Source of the DNA: Allium sativum
Taxonomy: Eukaryota > Streptophyta > Magnoliopsida > Asparagales > Amaryllidaceae
DNA: 64,000 nucleotides
NCBI GenBank assembly: GCA_030737875.1
Contig: CM060915.1
Location: forward strand, 361,085,863 to 361,149,862
Reading direction: 5' to 3'
How positions within the stretch are numbered: the stretch's first letter is position 1; every line of letters starts with the position of its first letter. A program made the translations under genes and the position numbers. The notes below the pieces were generated by a model that saw only the letters and a program-made list of their open reading frames with translations, ran no database searches and was not told the DNA's origin. Shown here one piece after another: positions 34,501-47,415 of this stretch.

Positions 34501-36914
34501 ATCAACCACAAGCAATTCAAACAATTCAACTATTTAAAACACGTTTATAAATAAACGTGACCAACCAAGGTGAGTCACCTTTATTGGAACCAATCGTTAA
34601 AAATAACGATTTAGTATTTCACTGAAATTAAACACAGTTTAATTTCATCAGTTAAATCAACAGTTAAATAGATAACTAGCAAAGCAGTCAACCAAAATAA
34701 AAACACCCAATTTATATAAAATATAAAAAGGGTAACTGAGTGAGTTTAACTCACCTGGATTTCCATTCTGCGTTAAATGATTTGTTTTCAATTACCATCA
34801 ACTCTGAGAACCAACGTTGATGACTCCCTATTTCCGCTTCACAACGTTGACTCCACCATTTCGCACTGGCCATCCCTCACCGCATGAAACAAGCTCCGGC
34901 CTTCTCCCTCTTGAGAAATAACACATCCCGTTGGAACCCCTTCAAAAAGCCTACTCAGCTTTTCCCCCTTCGCCTGAACCCCTCAACGTGAAAACTCCAT
35001 CCTTGCCCACACGCCAAAACCCCATGCAACAAATTTACTTCCCACGTCCCATGCATCCCAGGTTTCAACGTCCACTCCTCCATCAATCCCCCTTAACGCA
35101 AGTCCCTCCTCTTCCCAAAATCCCATGCCAGCCTCCCTTCAAACCAACTTCATCCATTAAAAGCCGAGCTCTTGGACCCGTCCACATTTTCAAACGTCAG
35201 TTTTCCGTAAAAGAAAATGCCACAACTTGCATCCATTCAACTTTCTAACGCCTCCTCACCAATGCTCTTCCTTCTCATCACGGTCAACCAACACCCGGCG
35301 TCCTTTCAACTGCTTCCCAAAACCGCGACAGTGTGCTCCCAGATCGAGAAACCGCATCGAAGTTTTCTTCAGTAACCCCCACAACTTCGGCCATTGGTGC
35401 TAAACAAAGTGCTCTCTCCAAATATGATCGTCAACTTCGAATTGATGTTTCCATCATCTCCGGAGAGTCACGGCATATAATGTGGTTCGAATGAAAATAT
35501 TCGTGCTGGACATTTGCACTAGTTCGGAACTTGCGCCAAGGGATGCTACAGAAAATGGTTTTGGTTTCAGAATTTTAGGGATAGAACGTGAATTTACCTG
35601 AGGTATGGAAGAAGAAGAAAATGTTCTGTTTACTGCGTGTATATATATGAGAGGAAGTGTGGGGATTACGGTAGCGGAAAGTAATATTTTTATTTGGCAG
35701 CTTTGTCGGCAAGTTTACTACTGAAAAGAAAGGATATACAGGAATAACAGAGATTGGTCGGCACGGTGTCTGTGTAATGGTAGACAAAGAAAAGAAATGT
35801 TTGGGTGGCAAGTAATTGGGAAATGTGGGGCGCAAGCTACTGGAAGGACGTAAGCAAAAGAATGAAGAAAAGTGAAGTGGTGGGATAGAAATATTCATAT
35901 TATAATGTATAAAACGTTGATGCGGAGAAATCTTATTAGAAACCACTACATACGATTTCTGTCTACTGATAAAAAGGCAGTTCTTGATGCAAAACGATAT
36001 TCCGGATCCAATGGGACAAGTTTCGTCGAAATCCGAGGTCGTATGGAAAAATTTCCTTTATGAAACCGGAAATGAACACGCATTTAATTTTTTCACGGTC
36101 ACCAGATACATCGAATCAACTTGAAACTGCGAATATTGATAATAACTTTTTGATACGAACCCAACGACACTAATTTCGTCGCATTCTGAGACTGTTGCCC
36201 GATAGGCTGTTTTTACCCTGAACCGCCCTACCCTTTTTAACACCAAATTCCTCGATCTCTAAAAATAACGAACTATATACATATCCTGACTCTAATCGAC
36301 GATACGAACTCAACGGAACTGGTTTCGTAGCCTAATTCGATCGTCTGCTCAAGTTACACTCAAATGTCCCTTTATTTATTTGAATGCGCGCTATAGAATT
36401 TGAACGGGCGTTTATGGCTACCGTGACCACATACGATATCGGTTTTCCACGCAATTCACCACCGTACAATAATTTAGCGATACGGTTCTAATGAAACTGA
36501 TTTCGTCGAAATCTGAGTCCGTTTGCAAAACGGCTATTTTAAAGGCCTATAATTAAATAACGATTTTCCATAGCGACTATTTCAAAATTTGATTTGGCCA
36601 TAACTATCAACCTATAGCACGAAATCTGGATTTTTCTCTTTCATATGAAAATTATCATCAATACGGTTCCAACGTGTCTTGTTTCACAGAAATCCGACTT
36701 ATATCGAATCCTGTATTCTCAGTTGAAGTTCAAAACTCTATATTGCGAACTGCAGCGCAATTTCAGGCTCGATTTATAATTATATAAATATATAACGTTC
36801 AACTTCGTTTTTAATAACGAATTAAATATTAAATTCCATTAATATTCCCAATATAATATTTAAAACTAATTATTTGAATTAAATATTCGACGGGCAAAAA
36901 CACGGGTCGTTACA
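31541..36914 (-). mobile_element. 5' LTR of element B
   Basis: Almost identical to 24670-30042. The differences I can see are eight single substitutions and one T insertion near 36212. All regulatory motifs listed for the 3' LTR recur at an offset of +6871. Confidence 0.95.
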
Positions 36915-36919
36915 CACGG
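36915..36919. repeat. Target-site duplication of B, right (CACGG)
   Basis: An exact copy of 24665-24669. Confidence 0.93.
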
Positions 36920-36949
36920 TGTCTTATCATCCTCCCTGGAATCCGGACC

Positions 36950-37240
36950 CATTACAACAAAAATACCCCATTACAACATCCATTTTACAATGGGTGCAAT
37001 CTGACTGTTGTAATAGAATGCTATTACAACGCTCACTTTCTGAACCGTTGTAAGAGATGCATGTACGACACCCTTTTACAACGGGCATAGACAACCCGTT
37101 GTAATAGAATGCTATTACAATGGCCATTTCTCGATCATTGTAATAGATATTCTTTACAACACTCTTTTTACAATAGGTAAGCGCACTGTAATAGAATGCT
37201 ATTACAAGGGTCATTTCAGGCCCGTAGTAATAGATGTTTT
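36950..37240. repeat. Left subterminal repeats of H
   Basis: There are many copies of TTACAACGGGC-, TACAATGG- and GTTGTAATAGAATGCTATTACAA-type words in both orientations. Such arrays bind the TnpA-type protein in known CACTA elements. Confidence 0.75.
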
Positions 37241-38270
37241 ATAAAATTAGTACTGATTATGTTTTATTATTTAATAATTAATCATTAATCATATATTATT
37301 AATCATTAACTATAATATTATATTACTAATTACTTATCATTAATAGTATTATATTATTTATTAATATTTAATTATTTATCATTAATAATATTATATTTAA
37401 TATTTTTTATGGTTAATTATTAATAATTAGCAAATTACATTTAATTGAATATATTAGTAATTAATATTAGATAATTAATAATATTAAATAATTGATGATT
37501 AATAATTAAATTTTAATGATAGATTCATACCTTTGTGTGTTTATTGAACACGTTTTTTCTATTGGTAAAGAAACAATGAGTGATGTAGAATATGAAAGAC
37601 ATTTTATTGCTAAAATGAAATTGGTAAATGTATTTGAAAACAGAAATAATATGTATCAATAATATATAATAAATAACTAACAAATAATAGATAAATTCAT
37701 AATAAATAAATAAATGATAAGAGATTAATAATTACTACTGAGAAGTAATTAGTAATTAAAAATATTTTGTTTGAACAAATTAATTTATGATTTGTGTTTG
37801 AAAGAGGTATTTTTATGAACAAATTAATTATTAGTTATTATAAATTGATAATTAAGAAAAATAAATTTAAACTAATTAACAAAAATATCTAACATAATTC
37901 ATAATTAACGAAAATGTTAATAACTAAGAAATGATATTTAGTATTCTAATTTTATAATTAATAATTGTTGATATAGTATAATTTATGGTTGACGACTGTT
38001 AATAAATAATAATGTATGATAAAGGTTTAGGTTTTATAATTAATATTTTATTATGATTTATAATTAAATATTAAAAGAATATAACAGGTGATTTACTATA
38101 TTCGTTGTTACCTTCCCAGGCCCGATCATATAAACAAATATACGATGATTCTCTAATAATAATTTAACATTTATAATTAGTAAATTACTTTTATTAGTGT
38201 TAATGTAAGATAATTAACATGTTATTAATCGAGAGGCGATATCTAAACATTTAAGGCCCACCACAGAACT
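37240..38270. other. AT-rich low-complexity region within H
   Basis: About 1 kb of very AT-rich sequence dominated by TTAATAATTA/ATTAATCATTA words, with no gene. It could be expanded filler or an unrecognised small insertion. Confidence 0.5.
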
Positions 38271-38430
38271 TTCAGATATAATATCCATGGCCGCTTAAAC
38301 TTACAAGTTCATTAACCCTAAATCCCAAAACCATTTCAACTCCCATGCCGAATCTTTAATCCTAAATCATCCTCAATTAAACTTGCAATTTTTCTTTCCC
38401 TTTGCAAATCCCCCAGAGGCTGCAGAGAAG

Positions 38431-38473
38431 ATGAAGTACGATGATCCGCTGGAGGCTGCACAACTACACAAAG
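38431..38473 (+). pseudogene. Small captured reading frame, split by element C
   Basis: A GC-richer segment with an ATG at 38431 (MKYDDPLEAAQLHK) is interrupted by element C. Across the insertion (one CAAAG removed) it continues GCQMQGIVFTGLFAKKKY to a TAA near 52012. I do not recognise the protein. It may be the 5' end of a captured gene. Confidence 0.35.
38469..38473. repeat. Target-site duplication of C, left (CAAAG)
   Basis: CAAAG before TGTTGTGTCCC is repeated at 51941-51945. Confidence 0.9.
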
Positions 38474-39224
38474 TGTTGTGTCCCGAAATTCCGGTACAAT
38501 TTGAGCTGACCAAATAACACAAGTCCAGCCCAAATTACACTGGAAACCAGAAAACTAATAGAAAGAAAATAGAGGGTGAGAATAGATAAGATAAAAACTT
38601 AGAATAGAAGAAGAAGAAGAAGAACATATAACATCAGAGTAACACGAATCTCACAGTGGAACGAACAACATATAATAGATAACATATCTTTGAAATAAAA
38701 TCAGTATATGTATACAGTAATATTATCAGAGTGCAACACTTACAACACAACGGAAATAACTATAGCCATATAATCCTGAAGCCTCCTACTCCAAGCTCTC
38801 CAAGTATATCTGTAAAATCCTGACTACTTGACTGCCCGTACAAAATTGGTCACCCAAGAATTTAGGGAAAACAAAACAAAATAAACTCTGGGTCAGTCAT
38901 GGGACTGGTGTGAGTAAAACAGTTTAAAACAGTTTAAGCAATTAAAGCATATCTCAATAGACCACGCCGTATAACGGAATGGGTTTTTCCCTTATGAAAA
39001 TCCAAATCAATTTGATTTAACTTTCAAATCATTTTGAAAGAAGAGAAAATCTTTATATCATAACTCATTGATATTATAATAGTGTCTATCAACCACAATA
39101 TAATAATCATCTAGCAGAAACGCTTTCATCTCACGTTCTACATATATAGTATACAATCAAAACCGCGAGCACTTATTGGATAATGGATTTCCAACTATGA
39201 CAAGTTACGGAACCACCTTCCGAT

Positions 39225-39366
39225 AGTGTACCTCTAGAAAGGAATACACTGGGTTCAACAAGAACATCTTGCAACCCAGCCACACATGACCGACCACTCA
39301 TTTCGCTTGAGTGTATCGAATGTATATCACCAACGGTTGGGATCATCAACCGTTTCCCGAATGGGA
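39225..39366 (-). other. Conserved five-hairpin U5 block, LTR C (3') copy
   Basis: Same five inverted repeats as LTR B. The first pair AGTGTAC/ATACACT has a C-A on the plus strand that becomes G-U in element-sense RNA. The other copy is at 46590-46731. Confidence 0.55.
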
Positions 39367-40794
39367 CAACATCGAATAGTTTAAAGAATGAAATGAATAT
39401 CTCTAGATAGGTGATAATACACCCTAATGGAAGCAACCCACATAGCCATGCTGCCTGCCCGATTTTTTTCATTTCCCGGTTGTGAGGCTAGAGGCCACGC
39501 TTATCTCTGACAGATCACACAATTATTCACTTTGAATGTCACATCGTCATACCCGCCAAATCACAAATTGATTTCCCCAAAAATACCACGGGTATACAGC
39601 TAAGAGAAACGAATTCCCCCGCCACCAAACGCAAATATGTTTGAAGAGATCAACTTCCGCGATCTATCAAATATACTCTGTCAAACATTCTTCCACACCT
39701 GTTGTCCTGGGACTAGACAAATCGAAGGCACTATTCAGTACATCCATCTTTGGCAATCTCTACCTAAGATTTATACAATAGTCCTTGCACTTTACTCCGT
39801 CTTCAATATATTCAGCATACTTGGTTTGCAACGCTTATGCCAATACAGAGTGGTTCTTCGGATAATAATCCAACCGGTCTCTCCATATTAACAACGTTAA
39901 AATGGTCAAAACTTTGATAGTCGGTGATTTAACTATCAAATGAAAAATGTCCATGTACACACAACGATCTTATTTCCACATGGAATTATCGATCAAATCA
40001 TCAAACATATATATATATATATATATTCATATGTCCTTATTTTCTATGTTTAGAAAATATATGTTATTAACACTAGAAAACGTTTCCATAGCTTATTTAC
40101 GTATCACTATTCTTCTACAACTATCAGTCTCCGACTATAAACTAGTATGAGAACAATTCTCTAAGTATCAATCCCGAATGTCAAAACCCACATCAGATAG
40201 ACACTTAGAAAACCATTCAACTTAACTAATCTCCAGTCAGTTTCTAATTTAGCTTAACTCCATTTCTTAACTCCTTACAAATAAAACATTCCATTTTCTA
40301 TGTTTAGAAAATATCTCTGATTCTATATTTGGAATACGTTTCCAAAACTCATTGATATGGATTTCAAACTACCGTTGTATAAAACATCGTTATGACCGCT
40401 CAATCCATAAATCGCTTATTACTTAACTGTATTTCTAACTGACTCTCGCCATCGAACCTCAACTATTTCTTAGTTAAGTAAGGAAGTCAATCAAGTTGGG
40501 GTATAATTACCTCTCAGACCTTAACTGAACGACATTCTTAACCTTGCAATAGACAAAGCTCACCGCTCCCATTTCTACAATCATTTTCTTACGCAAATTC
40601 TCGGACTCGGATTATGAATCCACTTCTTTTATGAAAAACATTTATTATAACGCTAACATTATAAACCCTACTTTCGAAATATCTAACTTCAAATATAACT
40701 TTTATTCTTTAATTTGAATAAAAAAATAAACAGCTAAATTATAAATAAATAAATCTTGATTTAAAAACCGGAAAGTATAAGTACTTTCCCAAAT

Positions 40795-41460
40795 TCGATA
40801 TAATCGAATTCGACGATTAACTCCCTTCGAATAACTAATATTTGATTAACTCACTTCGAATAACTAATATTCGATTGACTCCTCTCGAATAACTAAATTC
40901 GATTAACTCCTCTCAAATAACTAAATTCGATTAACTCCTCTCGAACAACTAAATTAAATTAACTCCTCTTGTAACAAATATTCGATGACTCCTTTCGAAT
41001 AACACTAATATTCGATACTCCTTTTTGTATAACTAATATTCGATAACCTCTTTTCGAATAAACTATATTCGATTAATCCTTCTTCGAATAACTAATATTC
41101 GATGACCTCTTCTCGAATAAACTATATTCGATTAATCCTCTTCTTCAAATAACCTTATTCGATTACTCTTTCTTTCAATAAACTATATTCGAATAACTTT
41201 AATTTGACTAACTCTAATTCAATTAACTCTGTTCAAATAACTAATATTCGATAGTCTCTCTTCGAATAACTAATATTCGATAACTCCTTTCGAATAACAC
41301 TAATTTGATTTAACTTTAACTGGTTAACTCTAATTTATCAACTCTAACTGGTTAACTCTAACTGATTAGCTCTAACTATTTAACTCTAACTGGTTAACTC
41401 TAATAAATTAACTCTAACTGGTTAAATCTAATTGATTAACCCTATCCAATTTACTCTTCG
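40795..41460 (-). repeat. Tandem TTCGA-type and TTAACTCTAACT arrays, LTR C (3')
   Basis: Up to about 41300 there are degenerate units of about 28-30 bp built from ATTCGATTAACTCC and TTCGAATAACTAA. From about 41310 a 14-15 bp unit (GGTTAACTCTAACT) follows. The counterparts in the other LTR are 48175-48730 and 48730-48890, where the 14-bp unit is more regular. Confidence 0.75.
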
Positions 41461-41689
41461 TCCATATTCAGTTTCAAATATCGAAGTTGAAATCGATTCT
41501 TACTTCTCTATGTAAGTCCTGACTTATATATTCCATTTATCCAATGATAAATATTTTATTTAATTTATAAAATATCATTTATAAATTAATCTTCTTACTT
41601 TATCTGTTAAAACAGATTTCTCTTAAATATTCACTTTGAATTCATATTCTGTTATACCCGTGTGCGAAGCATGGGTCTAAACCTTTCTA

Positions 41690-42120
41690 GTGTAAAATTC
41701 TCTTTTTATACCATTCTATTCATTTTTCAAGTATTTCCTTTTATAATCTATTTATTTTCTAAATAAATATTTATTTTATAATTTTATTTATTTAACAAAT
41801 AAATATTTCCTTTTCAATTCTATTTATTTAACAAATAAATATTCTTTTCCAATTCTATTTATTTAACCAATAAATATTTTGTTTTAATTCTATTTGTAAA
41901 TGTTTTACAAATTTTTCCTTTTCTATTTGTTTCACAAATATTTTCCTTTTCTATTCTATTTGTAAATGTTTTACAAATATTTCATTTTCAATTCTTTATA
42001 TTTATTTAACAAACAAATATTCTTTTTAATCTATTTATTTTCTAAATAAATATTTTCTTTTTATAAAATCTTTTGATTTTATAAATATTTCTTTTTCAAT
42101 ATAACATTGAAAATTTCCTT
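41690..42120 (-). repeat. Array of AT-rich short hairpins, LTR C (3')
   Basis: Repeated units such as TATTTATTT-AAC-AAATAAATA, then ATTTGTAAA-TG-TTTTACAAAT, are separated by TTCCTTTTC-type spacers. Just before it is ACCCGTG/CATGGGT (41656-41676). The counterpart is 49135-49575. Confidence 0.65.
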
Positions 42121-42257
42121 TTTTTTATTCCAGTATTTCTTATGGTATTTAATGTACCATATAACAATGATCGGTATCATTCCAACATACAAAATCAACA
42201 ACAGATTTCATCTCACATCGTATAACACAATATATGAAAAACTGTAAAATAAATGTT

Positions 42258-42279
42258 GAGGAATCCAGTTGGATTCCTC
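42258..42279 (-). other. Palindromic hairpin, LTR C (3') copy
   Basis: The arms GAGGAATCCA and TGGATTCCTC are perfectly complementary (10 bp, loop GT). In the other LTR (at 49731-49740) the hairpin core of 17 bp is precisely missing. Confidence 0.6.
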
Positions 42280-43399
42280 CGACCTGTTTCCCTACATCCA
42301 CAGATGTTAAACAATACAATTAATATCAATTTCATTTCACTATGAAATATTCTGCTAAACAAAATCAATTTATATATATATATATAACCAGATCTATAAT
42401 TTCAACCAATTACTTAGCAGTTCAATCAAACAGTCAACACACAGAATTCAACCAACATCTATCAGTTCTAAAAATACGTTATAAAAATACAAACTGATCA
42501 GAATAGTTATATTTACTCACATTGGCGGTTTATTGTAAAATATCGATAACCGTTGTCAATTCAGATCGAACAATTTATTTTGCTATAAATTGTAACGAGC
42601 TTTAATTCACTTCTAGTCAGTTCCATGTTGTAGCCCTCGTCCATACGATCCTGTCGGATCTTGTTTCGTCTAATTCTGATCACGTATGAGAGATATATTT
42701 AAATTACAAGTTTATGCGCTATTATAAATTAAATTAAAACTAAAATTTAATTTTCAATTGGGCTTTCTAATAAAACAAGGCCCATACCCCTTTTCAATAC
42801 CGCACCTGTTACTTTCCTTCTTCTTCAATCGGAAGCTACCGTTCCCCTGCTCCTTTAAACACCATAGCTATACTTCTTCAATCCTTAACTCCTCCATCAC
42901 CACACTTAAATCGAAACCGAGATCACCCCTCTTCCTCACTTTAAAAACCGCATCATCCCATGGAAATTTCGAAACACTCAGTGTTCGCTTCTCAGTCGCG
43001 GTCATCCAAAAGTTCCTCACGCACACAGCTTTGATCGACACCATTAAATTCATAAAATCCCCAAAAAAATCACACAAGTGCGATTTTATCTGCTCAATCC
43101 AAAAACAACATCGAATCCAAACAACACCACCTCGTTTTGATCAAACCTTGAACCCTAGTTCTAATGTATACGCTATACCAAATTTTCAATGATGGAAATC
43201 ATGTCGAACTCGCCCAAAATTCACAAGAGTACGAAGAGAATCACCTTGTGAGTCTAATTATATATATATATAACTTGATTTATAGGAATTTTTTTGATTT
43301 TCATTTGATTTTTCAAAGAGAGAAACCTCACGTTGGAAAAGGAAACAGACGACGACGGATATTTTGAGGAAGTGAATTAGGTTAAAAGTGTTAAAGGGG

Positions 43400-43407
43400 T
43401 ATATATA
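43400..43407 (-). promoter_or_regulatory. Candidate TATA box of LTR C (3' copy)
   Basis: The minus strand reads CCCTATATATACCCC. In the 5' LTR the matching site (near 50858-50865) reads CTATGTATACC, a weakened box in the copy that would drive the element. Confidence 0.45.
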
Positions 43408-44469
43408 GGGAATTTAGATATTTTAGGATATTTTATTTTAATCATTTTATATCTGTTTCTGCACTCCAAAAATTCCTACGAACACACACAATACCTAAAA
43501 ATCATGAAACTGGACATGCAGCAACAGTTCGATATTACGGACCCAACGAAACTGGTTTCGTCAAATTCTGACTTCGTTTGCTCCCACAGCGTATTTTTAA
43601 CCGTCAAAATACTGATTGTTTTTCACATTAAAAATCCGTACGGCCACACAGTGACCCAAAAAATAACGAAAATTGAAATCTAGCAATAATTTAATATTGC
43701 GGATCCAACAAATTTAGTTTCATCGAAAACAGATGTCGTTTGCAGAACTGGCTATTTTTAAAGCTCTAAATAACCCCATTAAATATATAAATATATTTAA
43801 AAATAATTAAATTAAATATTTAAAAATAAATATTATCGTATATATTCACAATAGAATATCATACAACCCCAATGGGATTTATAACTCGATATTTCAAAGT
43901 TCTCAGTTATATCGATATTCAATTTATATTTAAATCCTTTTTTAAAAAAATAAATAAATCGTTATAAATTATAAAGGAATTCCATTGCGACTTTTTCCTA
44001 AAATTTGATTTGGACATACATCAAAATCTACATAATGAAATCCCGATTTTTCTCTTCCATTAGAAAAATATACTTCACCAGCTCTAAACGTTTCTTGTTT
44101 CACAGAAATCTAATTTAAAACGGAGCATGTATATTCAGTTGAAGTTCAAATCACCAAATAGCGAACTGCCGCACCATTTCAAGCTCGATTATAATTATAT
44201 TATAATTCATACGTTCAAACTGTCGTTATTTAAATATATTTGTTAATATAATTCAATTTCAAACTGAATATATATATTTGAATTACCCAATCCACACTGT
44301 ATTGCCATTTCAGCTAATTCTGATCATTTCAGAATTAAATATATTACTTAGTTATTATTTTAATTAAAGATTCACTATCATTTAATTCAACGACCATTTA
44401 AAACGCTAAATCACTATTTATATAATTAAATAGATTAATTATAATACCGTAAAAATACGGGACTTTACA

Positions 44470-44483
44470 TTCTTCCCCCCTTA
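44470..44483 (-). other. Polypurine tract of element C
   Basis: The minus strand reads TTAAGGGGGGAAGAA directly before the 3' LTR, the same as in B, with the palindromic TTCGAGGACGAA just inside. Confidence 0.88.
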
Positions 44484-45851
44484 AAATAATTTCGTCCTCG
44501 AAATTGCTAAGGTAGAAAACAAATCTTACTAACTGATTAAAAATTATTTGTTTATTTCTTAACTCCAGTTTCAACTGAACAATCCATTCCAATTAAAATA
44601 TTAATTTATTTCTATTAACGAAAATTTTCAAAAATTCTGAAAATTTTCTAACACCTTAACTTTTCAAAAAAATTCGCCAGCACCTCCTCTGTACTGGTCA
44701 ATAGCTCAAACTCTAACTCGCCTCTCTAGGCCTTTTTCAACCCAAAAGAAAATCAAACAGCCAAGCGGCTTGCCAATTCGTCTCATCAAAATCTCAAACC
44801 CATATATAATATAAACTGGTACCTTTTTGTCGGGCATATCAACTTTATCACTTTCACCTGTTATCAATCCAACATATATCAATGTCATATCAACCAATTT
44901 CAAATCACTTTTATCTCCAACACAACCATTCGTTTATCCAAGCCAAATTCCATTATCAATCTCAACTACCATTCTTGATTTCCAATTTAGTTTCACGAAT
45001 TTCCATCTAATTTTGTTTTTAATTCAAACAACCTCTTCCTGGGGTTTCAAACAACTTCGCTTTTCTCAAAAATCAAACAATCCTTTTCGAAATTCAAACA
45101 ACTTGTTTTCACAAAACATTTCCAAAACAAAATTTTTGGTAGTAATCCGTCACTTACAACTCGAAAATGAACACCGATGATGTAATGATCATCATCGGAA
45201 TCTATTTCCAGCTATCAAGGTGAGTTCAATACTATATCACTTTCAAAACCATTTCTAAACACTTTCATTTTGAAATTCATTTCAAAATACCATTTACAAT
45301 GTTTGAAAACAATTTAAAATCTCCCAGGATTTAAAATTCTCTTATATCCAATCCATATTCACTTACAAACACTTTTATAACCTTCCAGGGTTTAAATTCC
45401 GATTCTGATTTAAATTCAGATTTAACTAATTTGATTTCACGTATTTCGCTTATATGAATTCTGACTGGCTATTTACATAACCATTTCACATTTTATAATC
45501 TCACTCGGTTATAATAACAACAAATATATCCAATATATTATAATTCCAATATATATTTTCTCTATATAAAAATATACTTTGGGTAAAATTATTTCATTTA
45601 CCCTCTTTTCAAAACATACCGTGTCGGTTCATCGTATTCGAGTGTATATAAACCCCTACCGATACAGTGGATCAAACTGACGGACCAGAACCCATAAACA
45701 ACTCAACCAATAAATCTCCACAATATAAAACCATTTTATATTGAATAACATATACGTTCACTCGTATATATACACTCAACTCAATTTAGGGTATTGCTAA
45801 CCCCATCTCTACTGAGTCATGCCACAGAGCCAAGGTAATAACTTAACCTTA

Positions 45852-45864
45852 AGCTCTGATACCA
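45852..45864 (-). other. Primer-binding site of element C
   Basis: The minus strand reads TGGTATCAGAGCT two bases after the 5' LTR end, matching initiator-Met tRNA. Confidence 0.9.
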
Positions 45865-45866
45865 AC

Positions 45867-47368
45867 TGCAGTGTCCCAAAATTCCGATACAATTTGAGCT
45901 AACCAAATAACACAAGTCCAACCCAAATTACACTGGAAACCAGAAAACTAATAGAAAGAAAATAGAGGTTGAGAATAGATAAGATAGAAACTTAGAATAG
46001 AAGAAGAAGAACATACAACATCAGAGTAACACGAATCTCACAGCGGAACAAACAACATATAATAGATAACATATCTTTGAAATAAAACCAGTATATGTAT
46101 AAAGTAACATTATTAGAGTACAACACTTACAACACAGCGGATATATAATCTTGAAGCCTCCTGCTCCAAGCTCTCCAAGTATATCTGTAAAATCCTGACT
46201 ACTTGACTGCCCGTACAAAATTGGTCACCCAAGAATTTAGGGAAAACAAAACAAAATAAACTCTGGGTCAGTCATGGGACTGGTATGAGTAAAACAGTTT
46301 AATAAATTAAACAATATCTCATAAGGCCACGCCGTATAACGGAACGGGTTTTTCCCTTATGAGAATCCAAATCAATTTGATTTAACTTTCAAATCATTTT
46401 GAAAGAAGCAATAATCTTTATATCAAAACTCATTGATATTATAATAGTGTCTATCAACCACAATATAATAATTATTTAGCAGAAATGCTTTCATCTCACG
46501 TTCTACATATATAGTATACAATCAAAACCGCGAGCACTTATTGGATAATGGATTTCCAACTATGACAAGGTATGGAACCACCTTCCGATAGTGTACCTCT
46601 AGAGAGGAATACACTGGGTTCAATAAGAACATCTTGCAACCCGGCCATACATGACCGACCACTCATTTCGCTTGAGTGTATCGAATGTATATCACCAACG
46701 GTTGGGATCAACAACCGTTTCCCAAATGGGACAGCATCGAATAGTTTAAAGAATGAAATGAATATCTCTAGATAGGTGATAATACACTCAAATGGAAGAA
46801 ACCCACATAGCCATGCTGCCTGCCTGATTTTTTTCATTTCCCGGTTGTGAGGCTAGAGGCCACGCTTATCTCTGACAGATCACACAATTATTCACTTTGA
46901 ATGTCACATCGTCATACCCGCCAAATCACAAATTGATTTCCCCAAAAATACCATGGGTATACAACTAAGAGAAACGAATTCCTCCGCCACCAAACGTAAA
47001 TACGTTTGAAGAGATCAACTTCCGCGGTCTATTAAATATACTCTGTCAGACATTCTTCCATACAGATTGTCCTGGGACTGGACAAACCGAAGGCACTATT
47101 CAGTACATCCATCTTAGACAATCTCTACCTATGATTTATATAATAGTCCTTGCACTTTACTCTGTCTTCAATATATTCAGCATACTTGGTTTGCAACGCT
47201 TATGCTAATACCGAGTGGTTCTTCGGATAATAATCCAACTGGTCTCTCCATATTAACAACGTTAAAATGGTCAAAACTTTGATAGTCAGTGATTTAACTA
47301 TCAAATGAAAAATGTCCGTGTACACACAACGACCTTATTTCCACATGGAATTATCGATCAAATCATCA

Positions 47369-47415
<47 letters not shown>

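Larger units (their letters stand above)
24670..36914 (-). mobile_element. Element B: young non-autonomous giant-LTR retrotransposon
   Basis: Total length is 12.2 kb: two LTRs of 5373 and 5374 bp around 1498 bp of interior. The primer site, polypurine tract, TG...CA ends and CACGG duplications are all intact. The interior has no gag-pol, so proteins must come from another element. The layout resembles large retrotransposon derivatives (LARDs), but here the LTRs are far longer than the interior. By eye the LTRs differ by 8 substitutions and one 1-bp indel, so insertion was recent. The polypurine tract and TTCGAGGACGAA motif next to the 3' LTR match the chromovirus layout of A and D, which suggests descent from a chromovirus. 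Confidence 0.95.
38474..44469 (-). mobile_element. 3' LTR of element C
   Basis: On the plus strand it starts TGTTGTGTCCC and ends GGGACTTTACA. In minus sense it has U3 modules (43530-44110), TATA TATATATA (43400-43407), GC-rich leader (42770-43200), weak donor GTGAGT (42515-42520, preceded by CCAAT), palindromic hairpin (42258-42279), hairpin array (41690-42120), tandem arrays (40795-41460) and U5 block (39225-39366). The 144-codon frame at 42758-43192 is antisense and unconserved (broken in the other LTR), so I do not call it a gene. Confidence 0.93.
44470..45866 (-). other. Non-coding interior of element C
   Basis: 1.4 kb, homologous to the interior of B. A minus-strand frame (44706-44903) ends IGKPLGCLIFFWVEKGLERR and a stop, the same peptide as in B, with PDKKVPVY upstream. 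The last 400 nt before the primer site are closely similar to B. No gag or pol domain is present. Confidence 0.8.

Noticed and set aside
24670..36914. The 5.4-kb near-perfect repeat could be a recent segmental tandem duplication or an assembly duplication.
   Set aside because: The copies have TG...CA ends, one side of the spacer is a polypurine tract and the other a tRNA-Met primer site, and CACGG flanks the whole unit. This is an LTR pair.
42758..43192. 144-codon open frame in the left LTR of C.
   Set aside because: The matching region of the right LTR (50220-50620) is frame-broken, and the frame is antisense to the element; leader sequence is a better explanation.
46021..46837. Short conserved frames across U5 (also 2345-3083, 25602-25889, 39173-39472) with similar peptides in several LTRs.
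   Set aside because: The similarity follows the DNA-level conservation of the U5 hairpin block; frames shift or stop between copies, so I see no protein-level constraint.
47372..47415. Long (TA)n and (AT)n runs here and at 40005, 51737 and 57900 as possible regulatory sites.
   Set aside because: Ordinary microsatellites, variable between the two LTRs of the same element.
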